A stretch of DNA of 64,000 nt from Deltaproteobacteria bacterium. Lineage in GTDB: Bacteria > Myxococcota_A > UBA796 > SXON01. Each line of letters opens with the position of its first letter. Positions within the stretch are counted from its first letter, which is position 1. A model generated the notes under the pieces. The model was not told where the DNA came from and ran no database searches. It saw only the letters and a list, made by a program, of their open reading frames with translations. Below are positions 16,593-24,969 of this stretch, piece after piece. Where the stretch lies: the NCBI GenBank assembly GCA_947490345.1, contig CANLGL010000011.1, forward strand, positions 1-64,000, written 5' to 3'. Position numbers and translations under genes: made by a program.

Positions 16593-16814
16593 ATGCGGTC
16601 CCCTGAGCTATTGCCCGTCCTCGGCGCCCTGATCGTGCTCGTCACTCCGCGGCACGCGTTTGCGTATCTGGATCCAGGCACGGGGAGCTACCTGATTCAA
16701 ATGGCGGCGGCCGGGTTGTTCGCCGGCATGTTCACGCTGAAGATGTACTGGACTAACCTGAAGATGTGGATCCAGGGCAAGCGGGCTGCCGCGAAGACCG
16801 ATGAGCCAAAGTAA
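16593..16814 (+). CDS. Small membrane protein with YLDPGTGSY motif
   Basis: A 73-residue protein with an N-terminal signal-like segment ending HAFA, the motif YLDPGTGSYLIQ at about 25-36, one transmembrane helix, and a basic C-terminal tail (KMWIQGKRAAAK). Short proteins with this motif are a recurrent, functionally unassigned family often encoded next to polysaccharide genes and sulfatase-fold enzymes. The next gene starts inside its 3' end (14-base overlap), so translation is coupled. Confidence 0.8.
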   Translation: MRSPELLPVLGALIVLVTPRHAFAYLDPGTGSYLIQMAAAGLFAGMFTLKMYWTNLKMWIQGKRAAAKTDEPK

Positions 16815-18201
16815 CGAGCCCGGCCGAATCCCCGGATCGTTTCGGGACCCCGCCGGCTTCCTCTTCGTGCGCGACGGAACGCTCTATCGACAGATCAACG
16901 AGGGCTATGCGGCGTCCTACGAGCGGCTCTTGGCGTCTGGCTTGTACCAGGCCCTCGTCGACGCGGGCGAGTTGGTGTCGCATCAGGAATGCGATCCTGC
17001 TGAAGCCTCGGCCTCATCGGCCTGGAAGTTGATCCAACCGGAGCGCATTCCGTTTGTCAGTTGGCCCTTCGAGTGGAGCTTCGGGCAACTCAAGGCCGCC
17101 GCACTCCTGACCCTTCGCATCCAGCGCCAGGCCGTCGCCCGAGGCATGAGTCTGCGGGATGCCAGCGCCTACAACGTGCAGTTCCGGCGCGGGCGGCCGG
17201 TGCTCATCGACACCCTGTCGTTCGGGCCCTACGTCGAGGGCGAGCCGTGGGTGGCCTACCAGCAGTTCTGTCGCCATTTCCTGGCGCCGCTCGCGCTGAT
17301 GGCGATGACGGATGTGCGCCTGGGGCAGCTTTCGCGGGTTCACATCGACGGCGTTCCGCTGGACCTCGCGGTGAAGCTGCTGCCCTTCTCGTCCAAGCTC
17401 CGCTTCGGCCTCTTGATGCACCTGCATCTCCACGCGGGAAGCAGCACCCGCCACGCCGACGATGGGGTGGAGCCGACGAAGAAGCCCACGCCGGGCGGGG
17501 TCAGTCGTGCCGCCCTGCTCGGGTTGATCGACAGCCTCGAAGGCGCGGTATCGGGGCTGGACTGGGCGCCCGCCGGCACCGAATGGGCCGACTACTACGC
17601 GACGATGAGCTACACCGAGGCCTCCCACCAGCACAAGCGGGAGTTGGTGGCCAGGTTCCTGGCCAAGATCACGCCGAAGCAGGTGTGGGATCTCGGCGCC
17701 AACACCGGCGTTTTCAGTCGAATCGCCGCGGAGTCCGGCGCGCGGGTGCTTGCCTTTGACGTCGACCCCGGCGCGGTCGAGCGGCACTGGCGCGACGTCG
17801 TGGCGCGCCGCGACGAATCGGTCCTGCCGCTGCTCCAAGACCTGACCAATCCCAGCGGTGGTGTCGGATGGGGCAACGACGAGCGCGCGTCGCTCGGGGA
17901 GCGCGGGCCGGCCGATGCGGTGATGGCGCTGGCGCTCATCCACCATCTGGCGATCTCGAACAACGTCCCGCTCGACCGCGTCGCCGCGTTCTTCCGCACG
18001 CTGGGGCGGCAGTTGATCATCGAGTTCGTGCCGAAGAGTGACATTCAAGTGCGTCGCTTGCTCGCCACGCGCGAGGACGTCTTCCCCGACTACACGATCG
18101 AAGGATTCGAGGCGGCGTTCCGGTCGCATTTCCGGGTGGTGGAGCGCGAGTCCGTGCGGGAGTCCGACCGCGTCCTGTTCTGGATGGAAGCCCTTTCGTA
18201 G
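16801..18201 (+). CDS. SAM-dependent methyltransferase, NoeA-like two-domain
   Basis: A 466-residue protein. The C-terminal half is a class I methyltransferase: motif I VWDLGANTGVFSRIA about 297-311, motif II VLAFDVDPGAVE, and a motif IV-like DAVMALALIHHLAI. The N-terminal half (FLFVRDGTLYRQIN, IPFVSWPFEWSF, LRDASAYNVQF, PVLIDTLSF) has a kinase-like/nodulation-protein-type domain seen in the NoeA family of methyltransferases. It overlaps the small membrane protein gene by 14 bases. Together with that gene and the sulfatase-fold protein it may modify a surface glycan or lipid. The substrate is unknown. Confidence 0.8.
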   Translation: MSQSNEPGRIPGSFRDPAGFLFVRDGTLYRQINEGYAASYERLLASGLYQALVDAGELVSHQECDPAEASASSAWKLIQPERIPFVSWPFEWSFGQLKAAALLTLRIQRQAVARGMSLRDASAYNVQFRRGRPVLIDTLSFGPYVEGEPWVAYQQFCRHFLAPLALMAMTDVRLGQLSRVHIDGVPLDLAVKLLPFSSKLRFGLLMHLHLHAGSSTRHADDGVEPTKKPTPGGVSRAALLGLIDSLEGAVSGLDWAPAGTEWADYYATMSYTEASHQHKRELVARFLAKITPKQVWDLGANTGVFSRIAAESGARVLAFDVDPGAVERHWRDVVARRDESVLPLLQDLTNPSGGVGWGNDERASLGERGPADAVMALALIHHLAISNNVPLDRVAAFFRTLGRQLIIEFVPKSDIQVRRLLATREDVFPDYTIEGFEAAFRSHFRVVERESVRESDRVLFWMEALS

Positions 18202-18238
18202 GCGTGCTGGTGTAGACTCGCTTCCGCCCGAGGCTCCC

Positions 18239-19030
18239 GTGATCGACCCCCTGCTCCGCTTCGACGCCTGGCTGTACCGGATGGAGAAGCGCGTCGTCTC
18301 TACGATGTTGCTCGTCATGGGCCTCGTGGTCTTTTGCGACGTCGTGTACCGGGTCAGCGCCACGGCCGAGAGCCCGCTGGTGCCCGACTGGATCGAGGCT
18401 GCGTTGGGGGCAGCTGCCGTGCCGATGTGGGCGGCGTACGTCGGCGGTGTGGCGGGTGTCCTGGCGATGCGCAGCCGCGGGGACGACGACGCCGAGCTCA
18501 AGGGAATCTCGGTGGCTTGGGGATTTGCGCTGCTGCTGGCGCTCTACGTTCGCGTCCTGCCGAGCGGGCTGGTGTGGTCGCAAACCCTGGCCCTGTCGCT
18601 GACGTTGTGGATGGGCATGTCGGGAGCGTGCCTTGCGGCCTACCAGCGGCGTCACCTGGCGCTGGACATCGGCAGCAAGCTCTGGCCAGCGGCGATGGCC
18701 CCGAAGGCCGCGGCGATCGGTCACTTCCTTACGGCGGCGTTCTGTGTGCTCGTGCTCGTGCTCGGCTGGCGATCGATCTTCGGCGTCGGCGAAGGCGAGA
18801 CCCGGATCCCTGGCCACCTCGACACCTGGACCGACTCGGAGATGGCGGCCGGAACCATGACCGGCACGGTGATTCCGAAGTGGTTCGTGATGTTCTCGAT
18901 CCCTTTCGGGGCCGCGGTCCTGGCCTTCCGCTTCGCGCTCCAGGGCGTGCAGGTGTGGTCGGGTCGCGAGGGGCTTGGCGGTGACGACACCCTTCGACAA
19001 CTGGGTCTCGAAGACGAGGTGCCCTCGTGA
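18239..19030 (+). CDS. dctQ: TRAP transporter small permease
   Basis: A 263-residue membrane protein from GTG 18239, which is preceded by GAGG at a normal distance. Four main transmembrane helices are visible, with the DctQ features of an N-terminal helix ending in DVVYRV, a conserved AYVGGVAGV turn and ACLAAYQRRHLALDI (R-x-x-H-x-x-x-D block). An extended hydrophilic loop at about 190-225 (GEGETRIPGHLDTWTD) and a last helix make it longer than usual DctQ (about 160-200 residues). It overlaps dctM by 4 bases (ATGA-type), a typical dctQM arrangement. Confidence 0.85.
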   Translation: MIDPLLRFDAWLYRMEKRVVSTMLLVMGLVVFCDVVYRVSATAESPLVPDWIEAALGAAAVPMWAAYVGGVAGVLAMRSRGDDDAELKGISVAWGFALLLALYVRVLPSGLVWSQTLALSLTLWMGMSGACLAAYQRRHLALDIGSKLWPAAMAPKAAAIGHFLTAAFCVLVLVLGWRSIFGVGEGETRIPGHLDTWTDSEMAAGTMTGTVIPKWFVMFSIPFGAAVLAFRFALQGVQVWSGREGLGGDDTLRQLGLEDEVPS

Positions 19031-20574
19031 ACGGCCTCATCCTCCTGAGCGTGGTGCTGGCGCTGGCGCTGCTTGGTAGCCGCCTGTTCGTGGTGGTAGG
19101 CGTCGCGACGGCGCTTTGCTTCATGTTGTGGGTGGACGGGACGGGCACGGTGCTCGATCAGCTCGGTCGCATCGTGACGAAGATGGAGTCGCTGACCACC
19201 AAGAACGTCTTCTTGTCGATCCCCTTCTTCATCGCCGCGGGCAGCATCATGACCAAGGGGGGCATCGCGACGCGGTTGACCGCGTTGGCCAGCGCGCTGG
19301 TGGGCTGGATGCCGGGCGGGCTCGCGGTGGCCAGCATCGTCGCCTGCATCGTCTTCGCGGCGATCTCGGGCAGCTCGCCGGTGACGCTCGTCGCCGTCGG
19401 CGCGGTGATGTTCCCCGCGCTCTTGGACGCCGGCTACCCGAAGCGCTTTTCGATCGGCATCATCACCTCGGCGGGTTCGCTCGGGTGCATGATTCCGCCG
19501 GCCATCGCGATGCTGATCTACGCGATCAGCGTGCAGGGCACCGCCGCCGTCGACCCCGCGGACCTGTTCTTCGCCGGGCTGGTGCCGGCCCTGTTCATCG
19601 CCGGGCTGCTCGCGCTGTACGCGATTTTCGTCGGCCTGAGTGTTCCTGGCAGCCGGAGCCCCTTCGATGGCGGTGCGCTGTGGGTCGCGCTCAAGGGCGC
19701 CGCGTGGGCGCTCACGCTCCCGTTCCTGGTGCTCGGCGGCATCTACGGCGGCGTCTTCACCCCCACCGAAGCAGGCGCGGTCGCGTTCGCAGCGTCGGTC
19801 ATCATCTCCACGCTCATCCACCAGGACGTGCCCTTCCGGAAGTTGCCGTCGATCCTGGTCGAGGCCTCCACCCTGATGGGGAGCCTCATCCTCATCGTCA
19901 TCCTCGCCTTCGGCCTCAACGACTTCCTCGCCGAGATGGAGGCGCCGGAGGTGATTCGGGGCTGGGTCGAAGGCGCGAACATGCCGGCCTGGCAGTTCAT
20001 GCTCTTCACCAACCTCATCCTGATCGTGCTTGGCGCGCTGATGGACAGCATCTCGGCGACGCTGGTTTTCGCGCCGATCCTCGCGCCGGTGGCGATCAAC
20101 CACTACGGAATCGATCCCATCCACTTTGGGATCGTCTTCGTGGTGAACATGGAGATCGGGTACCTGGCGCCTCCGGTCGCGACCAACCTGTTCGTCGCAG
20201 CCGCCATCTTCCGGCAGCCCTTCGTCGAGGTGGCCAAGGCGATCATCCCGACGCTCACCATCATCTGTTTCGCGTTGATAGTGCTGATCTTCGTGCCGAC
20301 GCTGTCGCTGGGACCGCTGGCGCTGCGCGAAGGTCGGGAGCCCTGGTCGACCTTCCCGTGGGACGGGAAAGCGGCGGAAGCAGCGGTCGAGGGTCCCGCG
20401 GACCCCGAGCGCCCGCTCACGCTCGAAGAGATGATGAAGAAAGCGAAGGAGAGGGCGGCGGCGGAGCAGGCTGCGGCTCCTGTCGACGGGGAGGCTCCGG
20501 CGGAGGGGGAGGCTCCGGCGGAGGGGGCGGCTCCGGCGGAGGGGGCGGCTCCGGCGGAGGGGGCGGCTCCTTAG
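19027..20574 (+). CDS. dctM: TRAP transporter large permease with repetitive C-terminal tail
   Basis: A 515-residue protein of the DctM/SiaM family, with 11-12 transmembrane helices, the scaffold FIAAGSIMTKGGIATRL, GSSPVTLVAVGAVMFPALL, and SLGCMIPPAIAMLIYAI. It couples sodium or proton gradients to uptake of the solute delivered by DctP. The last ~90 residues are a soluble Glu/Ala-rich extension ending in four near-identical PAEGEA/PAEGAA units encoded by an 18-base tandem repeat. GTG 19027 overlaps the dctQ stop. A REP-like region follows. Confidence 0.92.
   Translation: MNGLILLSVVLALALLGSRLFVVVGVATALCFMLWVDGTGTVLDQLGRIVTKMESLTTKNVFLSIPFFIAAGSIMTKGGIATRLTALASALVGWMPGGLAVASIVACIVFAAISGSSPVTLVAVGAVMFPALLDAGYPKRFSIGIITSAGSLGCMIPPAIAMLIYAISVQGTAAVDPADLFFAGLVPALFIAGLLALYAIFVGLSVPGSRSPFDGGALWVALKGAAWALTLPFLVLGGIYGGVFTPTEAGAVAFAASVIISTLIHQDVPFRKLPSILVEASTLMGSLILIVILAFGLNDFLAEMEAPEVIRGWVEGANMPAWQFMLFTNLILIVLGALMDSISATLVFAPILAPVAINHYGIDPIHFGIVFVVNMEIGYLAPPVATNLFVAAAIFRQPFVEVAKAIIPTLTIICFALIVLIFVPTLSLGPLALREGREPWSTFPWDGKAAEAAVEGPADPERPLTLEEMMKKAKERAAAEQAAAPVDGEAPAEGEAPAEGAAPAEGAAPAEGAAP
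20494..20574 (+). repeat. 18-base tandem repeat at the 3' end of dctM
   Basis: Four copies of an 18-base unit (GCTCCGGCGGAGGGGGAG or ...GCG) run from 20494 to 20565, followed by a half unit containing the TAG stop. The unit encodes A-P-A-E-G-E/A. Copies differ at one base only, so the number may vary by slippage. Confidence 0.9.
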
Positions 20575-20689
20575 CGAGGGGGTCGATCGGGGCGATGCGG
20601 CAGGCCATGGCGTCTTGCCGTGGTGTCGTTCGCCCCGCATCGCGGCGGTGCCGGGGGGGGGGGGGCCGCCGGGGGGCGGCCGCCGCCGC

Positions 20690-20738
20690 GCGGACCAAGG
20701 TTGGGGGGGATGGTTTATCCTCCCCAAACATTGTCCGC
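20690..20738. repeat. REP-like palindrome, copy 1
   Basis: A 49-base imperfect palindrome. Left arm 20690-20711 pairs with right arm 20717-20738 at 18 of 22 positions plus a G-U pair, with GCGGAC/GTCCGC at the outer ends and a G-rich left and C-rich right core. It is the same length as copy 2 at 20860-20908 and shares its end hexamer and core, like a REP pair. A run of 13 G lies just upstream (20653-20665). Confidence 0.7.
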
Positions 20739-20818
20739 ACGACACTGTGTCGCGACAATATGTAGACCGGAACGCAGAGATTTTCCCGGCGTTCACCCGT
20801 GGCGCCGTCGGCCGTCAC

Positions 20819-20844
20819 CGCCCCTCTCCGCCTCGCGAGGGGCG
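20819..20844. terminator. Hairpin between the two REP-like copies
   Basis: CGCCCCTC (20819-20826) pairs perfectly with GAGGGGCG (20837-20844) around a 10-base loop. It lies in the region between convergent dctM and the RAYT gene. There is no U-run, so it may be structural or a bidirectional stop. Confidence 0.35.
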
Positions 20845-20859
20845 CGGACCCTACAAAAA

Positions 20860-20908
20860 GCGGACAAAGGTCAGGGGGGACAACTCATCCTCCCCGACCC
20901 TGGTCCGC
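20860..20908. repeat. REP-like palindrome, copy 2, overlapping the RAYT 3' end
   Basis: A 49-base imperfect palindrome. Left arm 20860-20881 pairs with right arm 20887-20908 at 17 of 22 positions, with GCGGAC/GTCCGC ends as in copy 1. The last codons and stop of the HUH transposase-like gene fall inside this palindrome (stop at 20885-20887), so the element and gene are physically linked. Confidence 0.7.
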
Positions 20909-21649
20909 GCGAACCGCCGCCAGGAGCCCCGACCAGCGCCGGACGGCGCGGATCAGCGCCGGGGGAACGTCGCCCGCGCCCCGGAGGCGGCGAACGCTAC
21001 GCGCGTCGATGCCCAGCACCGCTGCGAGCACGCTGGCGTCGGTGTTGCCGGCGGCGGCAACCGCCGCGCGTCGTGCGAGCGCGCGACGGGCGTCGCGCCC
21101 ATCGAGGTTGGCGAGCAAGAGCGCGGCGCAGGCGGCCTCGGCGAGGGTGTCGACGTGCGCGACCTCGCGAAGGGGTGCCGGAAGATGATGCAGGAGCTGT
21201 CGCCCTCGCAGTCGGGGCAACTCGTCGAGCACCCGCCGCACCACCGCCGACGCGCCGGGCCGGAGGCCGAGCAGGTCGGGCAGGACCGTCCCTTCCCGGA
21301 GAGGGTCAAGGTTGGCACCGTGCTTGCGGTCCTGGTCGATGACATAGTCGATGAGGCTGCGGAGGTGGTCCTGTCCGGCGATCTCGGTGATCAAAAGGGG
21401 TCGGAAGCCCTCGCAGCGCGGGATCCGTCCTTGGAGCGTGATCTCCAAACGACGGCCCAGCTCACCCGCGGCCTCGCGCCCACAGCGGACCAGCACGTGC
21501 GCGTGATCGTCGCCGAGCCCAAAGCCCAGGAGGCCGAAGCTCTCGGGCTGAGCGAGCAACGTCGCAACGAGCGCGCGACGCGACGTCGAGTCGGGCGCAA
21601 GCACTCGGTTGTCTCGCTGACGCAGGATGAGTTGAAACCCGAAAGGCAT
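20885..21649 (-). CDS. REP-associated tyrosine transposase-like protein (RAYT, Y1 HUH family)
   Basis: About 254 residues from ATG 21649 (MPFGFQLILRQ). FGLLGFGLGDDHAHVLVR carries the HUH motif as H-A-H flanked by hydrophobics, and LRSLIDYVIDQDRKHG matches the helix bearing the single catalytic Tyr of Y1 transposases (YIxxNP-like region). The C-terminal part is rich in helix-turn-helix-like segments (VLAAVLGIDARSVRRLRGAG), as often seen in RAYTs. It lacks the usual N-terminal R-x-x-H-V-T-x-R block, so the family assignment is not complete. RAYTs nick at REP palindromes; two such palindromes lie at its 3' end, one overlapping the stop codon. An in-frame extension to 21793 is not family-like. 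Confidence 0.68.
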   Translation of the reverse strand: MPFGFQLILRQRDNRVLAPDSTSRRALVATLLAQPESFGLLGFGLGDDHAHVLVRCGREAAGELGRRLEITLQGRIPRCEGFRPLLITEIAGQDHLRSLIDYVIDQDRKHGANLDPLREGTVLPDLLGLRPGASAVVRRVLDELPRLRGRQLLHHLPAPLREVAHVDTLAEAACAALLLANLDGRDARRALARRAAVAAAGNTDASVLAAVLGIDARSVRRLRGAGDVPPALIRAVRRWSGLLAAVRADQGRGG

Positions 21650-21801
21650 GGCGCCGGCAGCGATAGACACCGCCAGCGTCACGACAACCCTACGGGGACC
21701 GCGCGGCAGCGACCGAGCGGAGGGCCGCGGGCCCGGAGCGAGGGCGCGGCGCCGTAGGCGGCCGCCTCGCTCTGCGACTGAGCCATCTCGCACCGGGTCA
21801 G

Positions 21802-22011
21802 GTGCTCGTCGCCTTTGCAGCCGCGTTTGCCTTCGCGGCGATGTGGGTCACCGTGGCCGCCCGGGCCGACAAGGGGACGCGCGGCACGTTGGAGGCGGCG
21901 TTCGGACTCGGCGTCGGCCTGGCTGCGGGGGGCCGGGGGCATGGCGGTGCGGCGGTGGCCTTCGCCTGGCTGGCCAGAAACGACAACCCCGGAGAGCGCC
22001 TCGACACTTGA
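21802..22011 (+). CDS. Possible small Ala-rich membrane protein
   Basis: From GTG 21802 the frame encodes 69 residues with an N-terminal hydrophobic helix (VLVAFAAAFAFAAMWVTVAARA) followed by a Gly/Ala-rich segment. It sits between the RAYT start and the MBOAT gene, where a 400-base stretch otherwise has no gene. I recognise no family, and the same bases are open on the minus strand, so this may not be coding. Confidence 0.3.
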   Translation: MLVAFAAAFAFAAMWVTVAARADKGTRGTLEAAFGLGVGLAAGGRGHGGAAVAFAWLARNDNPGERLDT

Positions 22012-22049
22012 CACGTCAACCCCCATGGGCGATGACGTGAGCACCCCCG

Positions 22050-23453
22050 ATGCTGTTCTCCACCTTCGACTATTTCCTGTTCTTGCCGCTGGTGGCGGTG
22101 GGGCATTGGATGCTCGGAGGCAAGGGCGCACGGGCGACGTTCCTGCTCGTGACCAGCGCGGTCTTCTACGCCGCTTGGAACGCCCCGGATGCGCTGATCC
22201 TGGCCTGGGTCGCCACCGCAGGATTCGTCGCGAGTCACACCCTCGGTCGGCTCCCCGAACGTTGGCGCACGCCGCTCCTTTGGCTCGCGGCCGGCGCCAT
22301 GCTGGGCCCGTTGTGCTTCTACAAGTACGCCCACTTCGGCCTTTCCAACGTCGCAGTGCTGATTCCCGGCATCGAACCATGGGTACCGCCGAAGGGTCAC
22401 CTCCCCATCGGCATCAGCTTCTACAGCTTTCAGGCGCTGGCCTACCTCATCGACGTCCGCCGAGGCGAGACGCCCGAGCGCGACCCGATCCGGTACGCGA
22501 CCTTCCTGTGTTTTTTCCCGCACCTTGTCGCCGGACCGATCCTCCGCTCGTCCACCCTCCTCGCACAACTCGGCCAGGAGCGCCATCTTTCCCGAGCAGA
22601 CGTCGGCTATGCATGCTGGCGGCTGGGCGTGGGGCTGATCAAGAAGTTGCTGGTCGCCGACGTGCTCCAGCAGGGGATCGTCGACAGCGTCTTCACCGAT
22701 CCCGGCGCGTTCACGGGCCTGGAAGTGTTGGTGGCGCTGTACGCCTACACCCTCCAGATCTACGCCGACTTCTCCGGGTACACCGACTTCGCCATCGGCT
22801 CCTCGCGGCTCCTGGGCTTCCACATCCCCGAGAACTTCGAGCGGCCGTACCAGGCCACGTCGGTCGCCGACTACTGGCGGCGCTGGCACAAGACGCTGTC
22901 GAACTGGGTGCGTGACTACGTCTACTATCCGCTCGGCGGCAGTCGGGGAGCGGGGATCATGCCCTACCGCAACACGATGATCACCTTGTTGATTCTGGGT
23001 GTCTGGCACGGCGCCAACTGGACCTTTGTCGTGTATGGTGCACTGCACGGGTTGGCGGTTTCGCTCAACCGGTGGTGGCGTAAAAGGCCTGGGTGGGTGG
23101 AGCCGCACGGCCCCCTTGCGCTCGGTTGGCGCTGGGCGCTCACCTTCCAGTTCGTCGTGACTGCAAGGATACTCTTTCGCGCCGACGACCTTGCCCAGGC
23201 GGGCACCATCGTCGATGCGTTGACCTCGCGCTGGGAGGACCTGAGTCTTCCCCGGTATTCGTTCCATGCTTGGGGGGTTCTCTTCGTCGGGTACGCCGTG
23301 CACTTCACGCCACGCGCCTGGGCTGAGCTGGCCCGCGAGCGCTTCATCACCCTGCCCGCGCCCGTCTGGGGTGTGGTCCTGGCCGGCATCGGCTGGGCCA
23401 CGATCCGCTACGGCGTCGGCGACAGCCTCGCGTTCATCTACTATGCCTTCTGA
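22050..23453 (+). CDS. MBOAT-family O-acyltransferase (AlgI/PatA-like)
   Basis: A 467-residue membrane-bound O-acyltransferase with about ten transmembrane segments. LPIGISFYSFQALAYLID about 119-135, DYWRRWHKTLSNWVRDYVYYP with H280, and ILGVWHGANWTF with the invariant H320 are the AlgI/DltB-type signature. It moves an acetyl group from the cytoplasm across the membrane for O-acetylation of a polysaccharide or peptidoglycan. The following SGNH gene starts 11 bases before its stop, and a second SGNH gene follows, giving the usual transporter-plus-transferase pairing. The polymer is unknown. Confidence 0.92.
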   Translation: MLFSTFDYFLFLPLVAVGHWMLGGKGARATFLLVTSAVFYAAWNAPDALILAWVATAGFVASHTLGRLPERWRTPLLWLAAGAMLGPLCFYKYAHFGLSNVAVLIPGIEPWVPPKGHLPIGISFYSFQALAYLIDVRRGETPERDPIRYATFLCFFPHLVAGPILRSSTLLAQLGQERHLSRADVGYACWRLGVGLIKKLLVADVLQQGIVDSVFTDPGAFTGLEVLVALYAYTLQIYADFSGYTDFAIGSSRLLGFHIPENFERPYQATSVADYWRRWHKTLSNWVRDYVYYPLGGSRGAGIMPYRNTMITLLILGVWHGANWTFVVYGALHGLAVSLNRWWRKRPGWVEPHGPLALGWRWALTFQFVVTARILFRADDLAQAGTIVDALTSRWEDLSLPRYSFHAWGVLFVGYAVHFTPRAWAELARERFITLPAPVWGVVLAGIGWATIRYGVGDSLAFIYYAF

Positions 23454-24969
23454 AACCAGCGGACTCCGGGCGATCTTCGCCGCCTTCGGGACGGCCGGCC
23501 TGCTCGTCGCCCCGGCAATCGCTGCGGCGGTCGCGAGCGCTGGCACCGACGAGCCCAGCGACGACGAATCGGCATGGATCGCCACGGTCGCCGCCTCCTC
23601 CCCCTGGCAAGACGGCGACCCCTTCCCCCTGCTCAGCCAGCTCGTCCCCAACCTGACGCCGTCGGCACGGGTGATCGAGGACGAGCGCACCGGCCTGGTC
23701 GTCGCCAACGACGCGATCGAGCCGGCCCGGCCCATCGAGCCGCCCATGACCGTCGACGCCGCCGCGGCGCCGACGACCCCTCCCGACCCCAAAGCGCCGC
23801 CTCCCCTGCCTGCGCGCGCCCCCATGGTCCCGACGCCCCTGGTCGACCCCGACCACCGTGGGATGGCGCCCTTCTACGCGGCGCTGGCGCGCGGCACCGG
23901 GCTGGCACGCGCCGCCCAGTGGGGCGACTCCACGATCGCGGCGGATGGCATCACTGGCACGGTGCGGACACGCTTGCAGCAGCGGTTCGGGTACGGCGGC
24001 CCCGGGTGGATCGACGCCGGCCTGGACCCCCAGTGGAGCTTCCGCCCCGGCCTCGACACCCACCGCGTCGGCGAATGGGAGACCAAATCGATCCTCCTCG
24101 GCGGGGGCAACGGTCGCTACGGGTTCGGCGGCGTCGTGTCCACGGCACCGGACGGGGGCTACCTCACCGTTCGAGCACCGGCGGGTGCCGATGGGACGCC
24201 TCGGCCGCTGCAACACCTCGAGCTCTGGCTCCAGGCGGGGGCGGGCCACGGTTCGTGGTGGCTCAGCGCCGACGGTGCGAGCGCAGGCGAAGGCTCTGCG
24301 AGCGCGGAGACTCGCGACGATCGACGGCACGTGGTCGAGCTGCCGGGGGGCTTCACCAAGGCCGCGTTCGGCGCGACGGGCGGCCCCGTCCCGTTCTACG
24401 GCGTGGTGCTCGAGACCAGCGGCCCCGGGGTCGTCTGGGACGCGCTCGGCGTCGTCGGCGTCGGCACACGCTCGTTCAATTACTTCGCCGAAGGGCACCT
24501 CGCGGCCCAGGTCGGCCAGCGCGCGCCGGAGCTGGTGGTGTTGATGCTCGGGGGCAACGAGCTGGGGATTCCGGTTTTGGCCAAGGGGGACGGGATGAAG
24601 TACGCGCCCTTCTACAAGGCGGCTCTCCGCCGGCTCCGAGCGGGGGCGCCCGCGGCGGGGTGCCTCGTGGTCACGCCGCTGGACCAGGGGACGCGGGAAG
24701 GCGGGCGGCCGGGTACCAAGCCAGCGCTGTCGCGACTCGTCGGCGTGCAGCGCCAGATCGCCGCCGATGAGGGTTGCGCGTTCTGGGACGCCTTCGCGGC
24801 GATGGGAGGTGAGGGTAGCGTCGTGGCCTGGTCGAGGAAGAAGCCTCCCTTGGCGTGGGCGGACCTGCTGCACCTCAGCGCCGCCGGCCAGGACCTCGTC
24901 GGGCAGGCCCTCGCGGACGCGATCGAGGCCGGCTTCGACGACTGGCGCACGACGCGGGTGATGCCGTGA
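23443..24969 (+). CDS. SGNH-family O-acetyltransferase/esterase-like partner 1
   Basis: A 508-residue protein. An N-terminal transmembrane/signal segment (about 9-33) is followed by a Pro-rich linker (90-135) and an SGNH domain. Block I is WGDSTIAADG with S163, an Asn block is LGGNELG, and the C-terminal catalytic D474-x-x-H477 lies in WADLLHLSAAG. The middle (about 195-330) is beta-rich and may be a carbohydrate-binding insertion. ATG 23443 overlaps the MBOAT stop by 11 bases. In AlgJ/AlgX- and PatB-like systems such a protein receives the acetyl group and places it on the glycan. GC-rich antisense frames here are shadows. Confidence 0.82.
   Translation: MPSETSGLRAIFAAFGTAGLLVAPAIAAAVASAGTDEPSDDESAWIATVAASSPWQDGDPFPLLSQLVPNLTPSARVIEDERTGLVVANDAIEPARPIEPPMTVDAAAAPTTPPDPKAPPPLPARAPMVPTPLVDPDHRGMAPFYAALARGTGLARAAQWGDSTIAADGITGTVRTRLQQRFGYGGPGWIDAGLDPQWSFRPGLDTHRVGEWETKSILLGGGNGRYGFGGVVSTAPDGGYLTVRAPAGADGTPRPLQHLELWLQAGAGHGSWWLSADGASAGEGSASAETRDDRRHVVELPGGFTKAAFGATGGPVPFYGVVLETSGPGVVWDALGVVGVGTRSFNYFAEGHLAAQVGQRAPELVVLMLGGNELGIPVLAKGDGMKYAPFYKAALRRLRAGAPAAGCLVVTPLDQGTREGGRPGTKPALSRLVGVQRQIAADEGCAFWDAFAAMGGEGSVVAWSRKKPPLAWADLLHLSAAGQDLVGQALADAIEAGFDDWRTTRVMP

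Noticed and set aside
21798..23825. 675-residue minus-strand frame opposite the MBOAT gene
   Set aside because: The plus strand encodes a complete MBOAT with all signatures; the minus frame is low-complexity Arg/Ala/Gly and unmotivated.
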